Part shown: one piece after another, positions 41,906 through 54,075 of the stretch
How positions within the stretch are numbered: the stretch's first letter is position 1
How the letters are laid out: every line of letters begins with the position of its first letter
Assembly (NCBI GenBank): GCA_025526995.1
Contig: JAHLKG010000019.1
Coordinates: 248,001-312,000 of the forward strand
Source of the DNA: Powellomyces hirtus
Taxonomy: Eukaryota > Chytridiomycota > Chytridiomycetes > Spizellomycetales > Powellomycetaceae
Length of the DNA: 64,000 nt
Reading direction: 5' to 3'
Made by a program: the position numbers and the translations under genes
Notes under the pieces: generated by a model
The model's input: only the letters and a program-made list of their open reading frames with translations
What the model was told of the DNA's origin: nothing
Database searches by the model: none

Positions 41906-43065
41906 TTACGGTTTGTCACCAATGAGATTCTCGGTATCGTCATCGCCCGGCGCTGATGCTCCGATCTCTAGCTTGGTTGCGGCAGCGGCTTGTGGACCGG
42001 GAGCTGCAAACGTGTCGTCTTCTTCCTCGTCCCACAGAAGTGGATCGTTGTCATTGTCGCTATCATCGGCGGCACCTATGGGGTTATTGATCGGGGCGTA
42101 GCGAGCCGAGGCGCCACCGCCGCCGCCGCGGAACGGGTTCGAGAACCCAAATCGGCCTGCTCCCGCGCTGCTGCTTTAGCACATGAAAACGGTGGAGAGA
42201 TGAGAAGTTGACAAAGAAACGAGGTGAGAAGGCGGTCTACTCACGGAGCCGAATCCCGCGAGTTTGTCGGAAGGGCGAGAGCCGCGGGATGTGGGATGAA
42301 GGTTGGCCACCGAACGACGCACCCACATAACCGTCCGTTTTCAAGAACGTCCAGAAACCGCGCCGGAAGGAGCAAAAAATCCAGCATTCCGTAGGCATAT
42401 AGTGTTCCCGCCAGTATACCGCTCATATGTCCAAAAAACGAGGCGGTGGGAAAGAAAATGGACGAGATCCCAAATACTATCCAAGGGAACGCCATGCTTG
42501 GAATCTCGTAGTTCCCAATATGCAGTCGTTCAAACAGTCCACGCTGATGCGACGCCTCGATGGTCATCAGCGAGAAGATCAGACCCGACAGTCCCGCGGT
42601 GCACGCCCTCGCGAACCCGTTAATCATCAGACCGAAAAACGCGCTAAGAAGCACATACAGTGCACTGCTGACCCCTGCAAGCACTACGATCAGGTGTCCA
42701 AACTGCACGGACCCGAGCATCTGCTCAGCGGGGATGGCAAACACGGGCCACGAGAACGAGTTCAATACCACATGCCAAATACCGACATGCACGAAGTGAT
42801 TAACGAGCAGCCTCGGGAAACTGATGATAGGGGAATGAAGGTAAGCCCGTGAGGCGAGGCACCCGGTCTCGGGAAGCGAGGTCCAAACAAAGGACAGGAG
42901 TTGGAGCAAAAGGCTGATCAGAATAACGAGTCCCGTCGTGGGCGGCAGTGTGCGCGCGTTGATGATGAGGCTACGTAACCCGCTTTTGATATTGCTGCCG
43001 ATTCGCTGGGGAAGGGTTTGCCGGGCGGTTGGCGGTGGGCCGGTCGGAGATGAGGACGGTGGCAT
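41906..43065 (-). CDS. Rhomboid intramembrane serine protease
   Basis: Two exons: 43065-42245 and 42173-41906, 362 residues. The catalytic dyad is present: Ser160 in GLSG (CTAGLSGLIFSLM) and His213 in GH (FFGHMSGILAG). Six hydrophobic segments lie between residues 40 and 250. The second exon adds a cytosolic tail with a Gly run (FRGGGGGASARYAP) and acidic stretches (DNDNDPLLWDEEEDD), as in RBD2-like Golgi/endosomal rhomboids. Reading through the intron would stop after RDSAP. It is divergent from the I9 inhibitor gene at 43384. The inactive homologue lies at 20913-21830. Confidence 0.92.
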
Positions 43066-43383
43066 GTTGACGACTATGACTGTAAACTTGTCTTGTAGAA
43101 TCCAACATCGGTGTTAGAACAATGCCGATGTCAGTCGCTGTGGCGTGAGGGCAATGAATGCATCATCGCGAAGCCGCGTGTCAGTGGGGTTGCTCAAACT
43201 TCCCCATCTTTCTCCTTGGCTTTTTATCACACCTTTTACTCGCAAACAAACAACACACAAACAAAACCAAAAACAAATCTTCAGATCCCCTATTATCTTT
43301 GAGCCCACCACCTCTTCATTCACTCGAACTCACACTCCGCATAACACGCAACTTTCCCCTCACTCATAAGCACATTCAGAGCC

Positions 43384-43934
43384 ATGCGTCTCACGTTTTC
43401 GAGCTCATTCCTCGTTGTCCTGCTCGCCGTCGTTCTCCTGGTCGCCACCGGTGGTGCTCACGCCAAAGCTTCAGCACCAGACCAGTACCAGGAAATCATC
43501 TTGAACACAGTTAAGGACGTCACCAAAGGTAGGGATATGTCCTGCCAAGCGCCACAAGTCATGCAATAAGTTTGTAGTGTGACTAATTTCGTTCTGTTGT
43601 CTGACCACCGCACCGGCCGTCCCTCCTAGACTTCAAGACATATATTGTATCGTTCAGGGAGGACGCAAGCACGGCCACATTGGACGACATGATGAAAAAA
43701 GTGGCCGAGGTGGGCGGACGTGTTGTCAACCAGTACGTAGACGATAGCCAATCACCGTGTTCGTCTCTTATTTGGTACCTAACCTCTCTGTGCTGCTCGT
43801 TGCGCTATAGGTTCTCCATCATCCCGGCAATGGTCGTGGAAATTCCCACCGAGCTTGTCACCATTTTGTCCGCTATTCCCGGCATCGAGTCCATTGAGGA
43901 GGACCAGCCTATGCACGCTCTCGACAACAACTAA
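43384..43934 (+). CDS. Small secreted I9-type subtilisin inhibitor (propeptide-like)
   Basis: Three exons: 43384-43528, 43630-43732, 43811-43934, 123 residues. It starts with a signal peptide (FLVVLLAVVLLVATGGAHA). The rest is a single inhibitor I9 / peptidase S8 propeptide fold: DFKTYIVSFREDASTATLDD, MMKKVAEVGGRVVNQ, then VVEIPTELVTILSAIPGIES and the exposed C-terminal tail EEDQPMHALDNN. There is no protease domain after it, so it is a stand-alone inhibitor like yeast Pbi2 or oyster-mushroom POIA1, here exported. The C-terminal tail would occupy the active site of a target subtilase. Confidence 0.88.
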
Positions 43935-44463
43935 TGCCTCTTCGTTATCGCATTTCCCAATCTGCAATGCCTAAAGGTGTTGGCCCCCTCAATCTTTCAC
44001 ATGTTATCTGTCCATTTAAAAGTTGTCAAATAAGAAGTAATGTCAGCTGCTGTATTCCCCTCTACTCTCATGTACAGCTGCAGTTTTTCGGAATGGACGT
44101 AATGTTTGATACATCAGATGATTCAAAGATAATTGGAAGAACTTTCGTAGAACTCTCGCTAAAATTTAAGTTCTGAAATTCTACATTTTTATTGCACTTG
44201 TCTCGCCGCCACAAAACCGGGAAGAATGATATTGAACACAGCCCATTATGAGACAAGGAACACGGTCAGACAACAATAAGTTTGGCGCCTATCTACAATA
44301 GAAGGAATAATGTCCGGTGCACCTCGCGAAAGCCCGGGCCCACCTGCCGAATGATGAGCCTGATACAGATAGCGTGATCGTAGTTCCGAAGCCCGTCAAA
44401 CATGGGTAGAGTTTTTGTGTGCCTCATCGACAACTGGAGTCCTTCATTCGCACCTGCTATATA
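43935..44463. other. Convergent intergenic region
   Basis: AT-rich spacer between the I9 inhibitor and the F-box gene. No gene seen. Confidence 0.45.
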
Positions 44464-45876
44464 TCACTTGGCCTTGCCGAAGCGCACAACCTCTTCAGAA
44501 AAGTTGCCGAGTCCCGCTCCAGTTCTGAGTTCCACCTGCATACTTCGTCCGACGCCCAGTCGCCATGCTTGCCCGTTTAGGTTGCCGACGTCAATCGCTT
44601 GGTAAACCACAACCTTGCAAAGCTTGCTTCGCCTTTCGGGATCACTTTTGATTCCGCCTTCCCGAACTCGCTTGATGACACTCAGAAGCTCATCCAAATT
44701 GCCATGAAAGCCCATCCAAAGCGTAAGGGTCTCTACATTGGGACAGACGATCAGAAGCCCCAATGCAAGATCGCCGAGAAAACCCGGCGGGTGATACGCC
44801 AACCGATTTTCAAAGGGCTCCTTTCTAGTTCCGATGGTCAAATGTTTCAGATGACTTCCTTCGTGAGATTTTAGCAATCTCCAAAAATCGCGATCGACGA
44901 AACCGAGCCGTCCAAGTGATCTCAAGTTGGGCAGTTTCCGCACAATCGCGGCGATATGGTGCGGAGTGTGGAGACGCGGCTCGAAATCAATCATAAGGGT
45001 GGTCAAGTTTTGTAGGGTAGTAATGGTCCGAAACACCGATAGTACATCATCAATCATCTCGTGGAGCCACGGCCCATCGAATTCCAATGTCTCGAGCGTC
45101 TCCTGCAAGCTGCTCAGAGGTAGTAGGGAAGTAGCTCGGATTATACCTCGTTCAAGTCGACCGTCACTAGTGAGATAAAGGTGCTTCAAATTGCGGAATA
45201 CCGTAGGATTCAAAGGCGTTAGATCCAACTGAGTATGAATGTCCGTCAGGTCCAGTAGCTGAATGGCTTCCGCGGCAGGGAGTGTATGGAAAAGATCTGA
45301 CGGAGGGTTGTGTATGGTGACTTGATTTGGTTTCATGTCTTGAACCAGTGCCCAGCATTGATCGTCCAACAGTACTGTTTCGTCGGGAGGCGGGGTGATC
45401 GAGACAATGCTATGATTGCTCCGGGTAGCCAGTTCTAATCGACCCAGCACGATAATCACCCGTCGTTTGAGTTGGCGTTGGAGAAGTCGTCGTGCGTCGC
45501 CAAGCACCAATTTTCGCGAGAAATGACGGTCGGTACTTAGGTGCAGCGGCCAAGCAGCCCATACCGTCCTATCTGAATCGTCCAAGCCTTTCGGTCGACT
45601 GCCGAATGTCACTCGACCTAGACGTCCTCCAGACTTGCCCGGCCAAGTGAGCTGAACTGGTGCGCCGGTCGGTAAGGCATCCGTTGCAGACTTGCAAAGT
45701 GTCAACAGAAGCCGACATGTCACTGGCGAGCTTTGTGCTGCTGCTGCGAAGGCACGGCAAACAAGGGAGAGGTTGTTTCGAGGTTCCGGAAGGAAGTGGA
45801 ATATTTGAATAAGCAGTTCCAGCGGAAGGTGGTTGATTGGAGGAGGAACTGGGGTTGCTTTGCGACCCTTGAACAT
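44464..45876 (-). CDS. F-box protein with LRR-like C-terminus
   Basis: Single exon, 470 residues, ATG 45876. F-box at residues 15-50: INHLPLELLIQIFHFLPEPR followed by NNLSLVCRAFAAAA, a canonical LP-E---IF-FL---L---S-VCR pattern. From about residue 190 there are irregular leucine-rich segments (LLDLTDIHTQLDLTPL; LKHLYLTSDG; LETLEFDGP; LTTLMIDFEP; LRSLGRLGF; LKHLTIGTR; VETLTLWMG) that suggest a curved LRR domain for substrate binding. Likely an SCF substrate receptor; target unknown. Confidence 0.82.
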   Translation of the reverse strand: MFKGRKATPVPPPINHLPLELLIQIFHFLPEPRNNLSLVCRAFAAAAQSSPVTCRLLLTLCKSATDALPTGAPVQLTWPGKSGGRLGRVTFGSRPKGLDDSDRTVWAAWPLHLSTDRHFSRKLVLGDARRLLQRQLKRRVIIVLGRLELATRSNHSIVSITPPPDETVLLDDQCWALVQDMKPNQVTIHNPPSDLFHTLPAAEAIQLLDLTDIHTQLDLTPLNPTVFRNLKHLYLTSDGRLERGIIRATSLLPLSSLQETLETLEFDGPWLHEMIDDVLSVFRTITTLQNLTTLMIDFEPRLHTPHHIAAIVRKLPNLRSLGRLGFVDRDFWRLLKSHEGSHLKHLTIGTRKEPFENRLAYHPPGFLGDLALGLLIVCPNVETLTLWMGFHGNLDELLSVIKRVREGGIKSDPERRSKLCKVVVYQAIDVGNLNGQAWRLGVGRSMQVELRTGAGLGNFSEEVVRFGKAK

Positions 45877-46129
45877 GTAGGGGCTCCAATTCCTGCAGGC
45901 TTAACGAAAATCAACGAGAATACACGCTCTCGCTACGTCGCATAAGAAGAAATAGTGATGAGAGTGGAGGAATGCCTACATTGAACGTCTCCTTTGAAGA
46001 TTTGTCATTTCTGCGGAATATTGACAGGTTGACCGAAGTTGTGGCGCGCGACTTGACCTGTCATTTCTGGTCCCTGCGGCAACAACATAGAGCGGTTATT
46101 CCACTTCCAAGTTCTTCATAGATCCACCA

Positions 46130-47658
<1,529 letters not shown>

Positions 47659-47922
47659 ATTAGTGTCCCCATCGGTAGCATCAGTAGTAGTCGACCGTAG
47701 CCTCCGCCGCCGTCGGATCTGAAATAGAAACATGTTTTTAGTTTTAGTCGCCGTGTCAGTCGACACTACACATTTAGCAAGGTAGAAGTATGTACAATTC
47801 AATGCATTGTTATCTAAAAGGAACATTCAACTACAAAACACAATTCTGCTCGTTGTGGTTGGGTAGACTCTGTTTGGCCACGAGGCTGTGGAATACGCCC
47901 AAAAATTAATACGCTCTCGTGT

Positions 47923-48979
47923 CTATAAAATAACCAGTCTGGTATGTCCTCCTCCTCGCACTTCCTTTAATCTACCCAAATGTCTCACAATCGCAATGAC
48001 TGATCGGCCGGAAGGGTCGAGGCGAAACGTGCTTTTACTAAACAGATATTTGTCCTTGACGTCCTTTTCGGTGACAAACGCTTTGCCAGTCGTTTCGGGG
48101 GTCGCTACTTTCTTGTGCTCCCAGAACAGATCTCGCTGGTTCTTTGTCATTTTAGCTGGAGGAATCTTCATGAACGTGTATTTGTCGGCCACCAAGCTGG
48201 AAAACTCGGCTATGATGTCGTTGATCTTGTCTCGGGTCAAGCGGCCCACTGCATATGGAACCAAGCAAGCTACGATTAGTACTCGTGCTTAATCTCCATG
48301 TAGTTTGTGATATGAATGTGACGCACCTTGATATTTGGCCAGCGAATCAAATTCGGTCACTGTTATTGGACCTATCACCATGTTTAGCTTTGATTTCTTT
48401 GGTGGTGGCTTTGCGGACACAGCGTTTCTAGGTGTTCCAGCGGGGCTGGAAGCGGTCGAACTTCCTAAGGCGTTGTGGGATCCGAGTACAGGTCTTCCGC
48501 CCCCCACTCTCCCTACTATCGGCTCCACGGACGCGCGATCATCATCCTTCTCTCGAGTTTTTCCATTCTCACAATCTTCTCGTCTTTCTCGTGGCTTCTC
48601 TGGTGCAGCAGTGACGTGAGGCCGTTGCGACCGCGGCAAGTGCTTAGGCATATTTGCCAGCATGTGTTCCAAGTCCTGTCGTTGCTCCTCCAGCGTTTGG
48701 CGCAGAGAGGGCTGTTGCTGCAATGCCTCTTTTTCCTGCGCGACAGCAGCACTCATTCTAGCGACTCGTTTCTCCAAGCTTTCCACCGTCCGGGAGAGGC
48801 TGATAAACAGAGGGTCATTGGTGATGCTGTCTGGTGGGTGCGGCGTGCGCAATTGCGCGATCGCGCGGAGATCTGGACATCGTGGGTGTCAGTTGCTGTG
48901 TTGTTGTCAGATCCTCAAACAAGCGTCACTCCAGTATACCGGCAATTCTTGAGGCGAGGGCCTGGAAGATCTCGTCCAT
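47923..48979 (-). CDS. SKA1: Spindle and kinetochore-associated protein 1 (SKA1)
   Basis: Three exons: 48979-48940, 48872-48327, 48248-47923, 303 residues. SKA1 is the microtubule-binding subunit of the Ska complex, which couples kinetochores to depolymerising microtubule ends. The N-terminal helices (LSRTVESLEKRVARMSAAV; DLEHMLANMPKHLPRS) fit the Ska1 coiled-coil, including the typical N-M/V-P-x-HLP. A disordered linker follows. The C-terminal microtubule-binding winged-helix domain is clear: GRLTRDKINDIIAEFSSLVA, DKYTFMKIP, NQRDLFWEH, KAFVTEKDVKDKYLF, FRLDPSGRSVIAIVRHLGRL, and the diagnostic end EVRGGGHTRLVIL. The first exon is 40 nt. Confidence 0.92.
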
Positions 48980-49202
48980 GATGGCCTAACCTTTAAGTGT
49001 GACAAATGAGGTGGCGAAATGACTGTTATTTTGTGTTTTTCAAAACACGTCGACAGTCGCGCGTTCTGAACGCGACGAAGGGTTTGGAAAGCCCATTTTA
49101 CCGTACCGTACGGTACTCTGAATATCGAGTAGCAAAATGATGCAAAACTTCATAAATCAGCCTATGATAGCTACAGTGTTTTCCCAAACTTCGTGGAATT
49201 TC

Positions 49203-50940
49203 TTATTTTGCACGGCATTCTGTATTGGGACTCGTGCCGGCTTCGTCGCTTGATCTAGTCTCTGTTTGCGGGGTCAGCCTCGCATCTAAGAAATTGAAAA
49301 CTGATGCCTGTGCTGTGACAGTTGTATACTCATGCTTGACATGTCCTGTGATGTCGCAATTGTGAGAACGGTGCATCTCACTGGACGTCGCTAATTCGGT
49401 AAATACCAGCAGATCGAAGAGGACAACCATCCCTTGCTTGATTCCAGGCTACGGGAGTGTCAAGTGGTTCATCGGATGTGACCCAATTCACAGCGTGCTG
49501 GAAGAGACGAGCTTGAGATATGTACAGAACGCCAGTAAAATAGCACCATCATCATACCTTTTGTAGCCAGGATCTTTGGTCCTTGTTGAGCGATCGAGCT
49601 TCGTGAACAGAATCCGTGAAAGCAATGCCTGAGACGACGAGTAAAAAACCTACGCAAGCGTGCTACTGTATGCGGACCTTGGGAAAGACATTTGGAATCT
49701 ACCTGCTACGCGCTCGCAAAACTCGGCCTCTACGGTAGGGCAGTTAGTTGTCTCGCTATACTTTGTGAATGAATGACAAAAACTGCCTCACCGCAACTCT
49801 TCAGAAGATGCAACGTGCAAACACCACCGAAGCTGTGCGCTACAATGCCTATCCGTTTGGATACCGCTTTTCTACATTTGTCCATTAGTGCATGAGACTG
49901 CAAAGGTGGCTCGATATAGTGTCATACCTAACCAGGTGCTTCCACACATACTCAACATGTTGTTGCGGATTCGCGCTCCCTAGTCGACACACATATGAGA
50001 CTCATGTAGTGCATCACGGAAGCTGAGGTTCAATGCTCACCTCGGATTCGGCGCTGTGACGTATAAAGCAATGTTAGAATGGCCGCTAACTATGACAAAA
50101 CAATCCACCAAACCTTTTCGCTGGCGTTTTCATTCGAATTGAACACAAGACACTCATAGCCCATTTGCTTGGCATGCCGGAGGTAGCTATAAACAGAACC
50201 GTTCTACTCATGAAGTGAGTAAACCCCTTCGAACCTATGTTCCATAGTGACACGTTACATTGATGTTGTCGTTGATGATAATGCTGCGCGCCCATTGTCC
50301 TAGACTACGACTTCATCAGTCATGCTCATAACGTTATGTCCGTACATCGGTTTACCTAACGCGTATTCCCGGCAGCAGTAGCAATAACGGGGCTTCCGAC
50401 GTCAAAGCATTTGGCCTGTTGGATTTACAATTTGATGAGGAGGTGCCGACTAAAAGGTCAGGAGAGCATGGCCACACGTCATCATTATTTTGCTCGTGGC
50501 CTCATTCTCCTTCGCATCTACTGGAATCTCTATTCTGACCAGTCCATGGTCTCTACCAAGCTCTGTCTCGATGTGTTCTCCAATGACATCTTCAAAACCT
50601 TTAGTCAGTTCTCTATTACGGCAGATTGGATGCTGAAATCAATAGATTACCGCCCAGAGCCTCGTAATGTGCTTGGTTATATGCTCGGCTACCCGGACGA
50701 ACTTCAAATTTGAAGGGTTCCCCTGCGTGGACAGAAGGCATCAACAAAACTACGCGTCAAGCCACGGACGCGCGAACCCGCAAAGTGCGAACCAGACTCA
50801 ATGGAACGGAGCTGCCCCAGCTCATTGAAGGTATAACCAAACTCTGACAAGGTTGATGGAAACGAGGGTATGTCTTTGCTGATGTAGGTAGGCATTGAGC
50901 CCATCTTTGGCAGGCGTATCAGTGGCGAAAAGCGATTCAT
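49203..50940 (-). CDS. FAM172/Arb2-domain protein
   Basis: Thirteen exons: 50940-50793, 50722-50651, 50598-50478, 50415-50356, 50310-50254, 50186-50114, 50053-50041, 49979-49928, 49871-49792, 49729-49703, 49628-49558, 49497-49428, 49390-49203; 343 residues. Family landmarks in order: TLSEFGYTFNELGQLRSIES-GEPFKFEV, AYNQAHYEALG, PNALTSEAPLLLLLPGIRV, GQWARSIIINDNIN, LRHAKQMGYECLVFN, QQHVEYVWKHLV, RIGIVAHSFGGV (nucleophile-elbow-like serine), IAFTDSVHEAR, HAVNWVTSDEPLDTP, HVKHEYT. The Arb2 domain is an alpha/beta-hydrolase relative found in animal FAM172A and in fission yeast Arb2, linked to small-RNA silencing and splicing. Exon 7 is 13 nt and exon 10 is 27 nt. The start codon lies inside the upstream tandem duplication. 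Confidence 0.87.
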
Positions 50941-51315
50941 TTTGAACTGTCAAGCTTCTTTTCAACTTGGAAGTTCAACGAGAACAAAAGGATTGCACAG
51001 CCACTCATGACACCCGCGTCGCGTTCCTAGAAAGAGAGGTGTGAAGAGTCGAACTGACTCAACAAGTTCCTCAACGTTCTATTACAAACTGCTGGTCATC
51101 AGCGTTCTACTACTAACTGTAACTCAAAAGCGATTCATTTTGAACCGTCAAGCTTCTTTTCAACTTTGGAAGTTCAACAAGAACAAAAGGATTGCACAGC
51201 CACTCATGGCACCCGCGCGGGTTCCTAAAAAGAGAGGTGTGAAGAGTCGAACTGACTCAACAAGTTCCTCAACGTTCTATGGTCATCAGCGTTCTATTAC
51301 TAACTGCAACTCACT
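50928..51315. repeat. 198-bp tandem duplication in a divergent promoter
   Basis: Copy 1 at 50928-51125 and copy 2 at 51126-51315 are almost identical (one extra T and an 11-bp deletion in copy 2, few substitutions). Copy 1 includes the start codon of the FAM172-like gene; copy 2 carries a second, displaced copy of that start and its upstream region. The plus-strand oxidoreductase starts 100 bp beyond. Confidence 0.95.
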
Positions 51316-51414
51316 ATTTCGCAGTCAGATTGGCCATGGTACTATAAAAGTCCTGCCCATGCGAGAAAAATACTTTGGTAGAAAGAAAACCAACAAATTT
51401 CTCAATCTTTTATC

Positions 51415-52704
51415 ATGGCAGTTCACATTACAAAATTTGGCTCGGTCGAGGGTCTTGAACTCGCACAGGCGCAGAAGCCTGGGAATCCAGCTGCTGGACA
51501 GGTCGTCGTCAACATGAAAATCAGACCCGTGGTATGTTTCCTGCTTGCTAGGAGCGTCGCGGTGAGAGGTTCGAAATGAAATGGATGAAACTGATCGATG
51601 CAACTTCAGAACCCTTCAGACTGCTTGACGATTCAAGGCACATATGCCGGCTTCAAGCCAGAAAGGCTTCCAGCCGTACCAGGGGTGAGTTTCTGATTAG
51701 CAGTAATTGGAGCTACTGAGTGTTTGCTGAATTGTTGCTGTGCAACGTAGCTCGAGGGAATGGGTGTGGTGACGGCCATTGGGTCCGGTGTGACTAGAGC
51801 AAAAGTCGGGCAACGTGTCGTACCTCTTATGTTGAAGTATGCTGAAAAGGGAAGCGGCACGTGGCAAGAATACGTTACGATAGACCAGGCTGATTTGGTG
51901 GTGGGTACAGACATGCATGAAATGGTAGCCGATGCACTTGAGACAAATGACGGTGATTCGTTGCTAGGTCGTCCCGGATGATATCTCCGACGAATATGCC
52001 GCCCAGCTCGTTGTAAACCCTCTTACGATCATCGGCATGCTGAAGCGGCTCCCGGTTCCCGCGGGGGCCTACCTCGTGCAAAATGCCGCTGGGTCTACGC
52101 TTGCTTGCCAGCTGATCAAGGTGTGCAAGCACCGCGGTATCAAAACCGCCAACATTGTCCGTCGCGCTGCTCAAGTCAAAGATGTCGAGGCTGCCGGTGG
52201 AGATGTGGTGGTTGCATCCGAGGACAAGACTCCCGAACAGACGGCTGAAGCCGTAAAGAAGGCAATTGCTGAAAACTCCGGCAACCAATACACTGCGGCG
52301 TATGCTGGCCTCGATGCCGTCGGCGGAAACGGTACTTTGACCATCACCCTGGCGGTCAAGGATGGCGCCAAAGTCGTGAACTACGGTGCTTTGGAATCGC
52401 TCAGGGTAAGGAAATGCTTGTTCTCACTTAATAGGAAATCTGGAACTTATCCTTTCGTTCACAGCAAACAATCAGCATTTTTCTCCGAGACGTGACCGTC
52501 GACGCCTACTGGGTGTCAACTGACGTTGTCGCCACCCATCTCGAAACATTCTACAAATGGTGCGAAGAAGTTTTTGACCTCATGCGAAAGGGAGTCATGG
52601 TCCCTGACATTGGACGCAAGTACCCGCTGAGCGAGGTCAAAACTGCAGTGCAAGAGTCCCTCAAGCCGGGAAGACGTGGCAAATTCTTCCTGACCTCTTA
52701 CTAG
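51415..52704 (+). CDS. Zinc-independent quinone oxidoreductase (MDR family, QOR/zeta-crystallin type)
   Basis: Five exons: 51415-51531, 51610-51684, 51751-51900, 51968-52405, 52465-52704, 339 residues, all phase 0. Medium-chain reductase that moves hydride from NADPH to quinones or enals. Seen: RPVNPSDCLTIQGTYAGF near residue 38 (QOR signature N-P-S-D), LPAVPGLEGMGVVTAIGSGV, and QNAAGSTLACQLIK for the Rossmann cofactor loop (A-A-G-S/G replaces the classic G-x-G-x-x-G). There are no zinc-ligand cysteines. The C-terminal IGRKYPLSEVKTAVQESLKPGRRGKF is typical. Related to mitochondrial trans-2-enoyl-CoA reductase, but no targeting signal is obvious. Confidence 0.9.
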
Positions 52705-52770
52705 CCATACCAAACAAGAAGTTACCAGCATTCTCTTGCTGCACGCCGCGACACCAATGAATATCGTCTT

Positions 52771-52960
52771 TTGCCAGGCGTGATGGATCTCGTTTCGCCT
52801 TTATGTGCTGTCCATATTTTGGCCTGTTGTTTTGCATACTTTTTCTCCCGCGGCAAAGCTCTTCCCCTTTGCCAGGCGTGATGGATCTCATTTCGCCTTT
52901 ATGTACTGTTCATATTTTGGCCTGTTGTTTTGCATACTTCTTCTCCCGCGGCAAAGCTCT
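52771..52960. repeat. 98-bp tandem duplication
   Basis: The block beginning GCCAGGCGTGATGGATCTC at 52773 repeats at 52871 and ends in CCCGCGGCAAAGCTCT in both copies; about 92 bp match with four substitutions. It lies in the 3' flank of the oxidoreductase gene. Confidence 0.95.
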
Positions 52961-53244
52961 CTGTATGTATAAGCCTTACATATATACTCACATCATTACC
53001 AACGTTCGTGCCCTTTTTCATGCGTAGCGTCTTGCCACAGTGAGGGTCTCGATCAAATAACCTCTGTCGACAGCCTTTTCCCCAGAAAACATGTAATATT
53101 GCAATCAATCCACAACCTTCGGTTACATATATCACAGATATTCATGACTACGCTATCATACAATTGGAAACAAAGATAATAGAAGATTCACTAGCGGGTA
53201 CCGGTACATGCCCCTCCCTAAACAACCTAACTGCAATATTGAAT

Positions 53245-54075
53245 TCATAAACAATTCAAAATGATCCAAATGGTATCCCAATCACCTCCACTGGTTAGCC
53301 TCGCCACCCTCTGTCGAACACAGGCGTCCGACTGACAACAAAGGGGGTTGCATTTTTGTTCGGCACAATCGTGGGCCTTCGGATTCACTCGGCAAGAAAC
53401 ACACAACCTGGCGAGCCTCATTTGTTGAGCCTCGGCATGGATCCACCACCCGTTGCGCCCTGCGAGTCTTCGAACCCCTGTCCAAGTAATCAAATCCTTG
53501 GGCTTGACTGTTACTTGGTCTATTGTAATAAATGCTTGCCATACTGGGTCCCGATTTTGTACTGTAATGTTCAGGTCAGCTTGCCGCATGTGACGGTGTA
53601 GGCAAGTTGGCCAACGTCAAGGCCGGCCGCAGAAATGTGAACCGTGGAACACTCTTTGTCGAAGAAAGGAACGACCAGGTCCAATAGGTTGTGTCGAATA
53701 CTTATGGTAGACGACCTATTCCATGGTAGGCTTTCCCCTTCGGAGGCAGCCAAGGGAAGACTCCCTTCCGAATAACTCTTGCCCCGCAGAGTCTGCCCCT
53801 CGTGGAGGCGGGTGAGGATTCGGTGACCCGGTATTCTGTGGGAAGAGCAGCTTGCCGATGACTTTTACTTCCATATGATTCAAGAGACTCATCGGCATCA
53901 AGCCCTGCATCATCTCGTTCCACATGCGTGAGACTCGTCGGGCGACAAGTTGTAGGTAAGCAGGATGCCGATAAAATAGGATGGCATGCCAGTTTTCGGG
54001 GGGAAGTTGATATTCTTCTGGTGCAGAAAGAGCCTGTTGTGGTAGTTGTTGTTATTGCTGTTGTTGTTGTTCCAT
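53245..54075 (-). pseudogene. Probable decayed F-box gene (nonsense codon in a poly-Q tract)
   Basis: An ATG at 54075 opens MEQQQQQ and is then stopped by TAA at 54054-54052. The same frame continues for 112 codons with QQLPQQALSAPEEYQLPPEN, then WHAILFYRHPAYLQLVARRV and SRMWNEMMQGLMPMSLLNHM, a good F-box (LP-----IL------L-L---V-R-W). The TAA is one transition from CAA within a Gln run. The frame ends at 53716; further protein-like pieces follow in two other frames (NLLDLVVPFFDKECSTVHIS; ITVQNRDPVWQAFITIDQV; LCVSCRVNPKAHDCAEQKC) to 53245. One join can be explained by a 61-bp intron (GTTATT ... GAATAG), the other cannot. Either a pseudogene or a gene with assembly errors. Confidence 0.6.

Noticed and set aside
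11333..43065. A co-functional gene cluster (secondary metabolism or defence)
   Set aside because: No PKS, NRPS, terpene cyclase, P450 group, NLR or restriction-like genes. Neighbours belong to unrelated pathways.
53245..54075. Alternative nuclear genetic code (TAA = Gln) to explain the stop in the F-box gene
   Set aside because: TAA ends several well-supported genes here (for example SKA1-side neighbours, proline iminopeptidase, rhomboid), so a reassigned code is not plausible.
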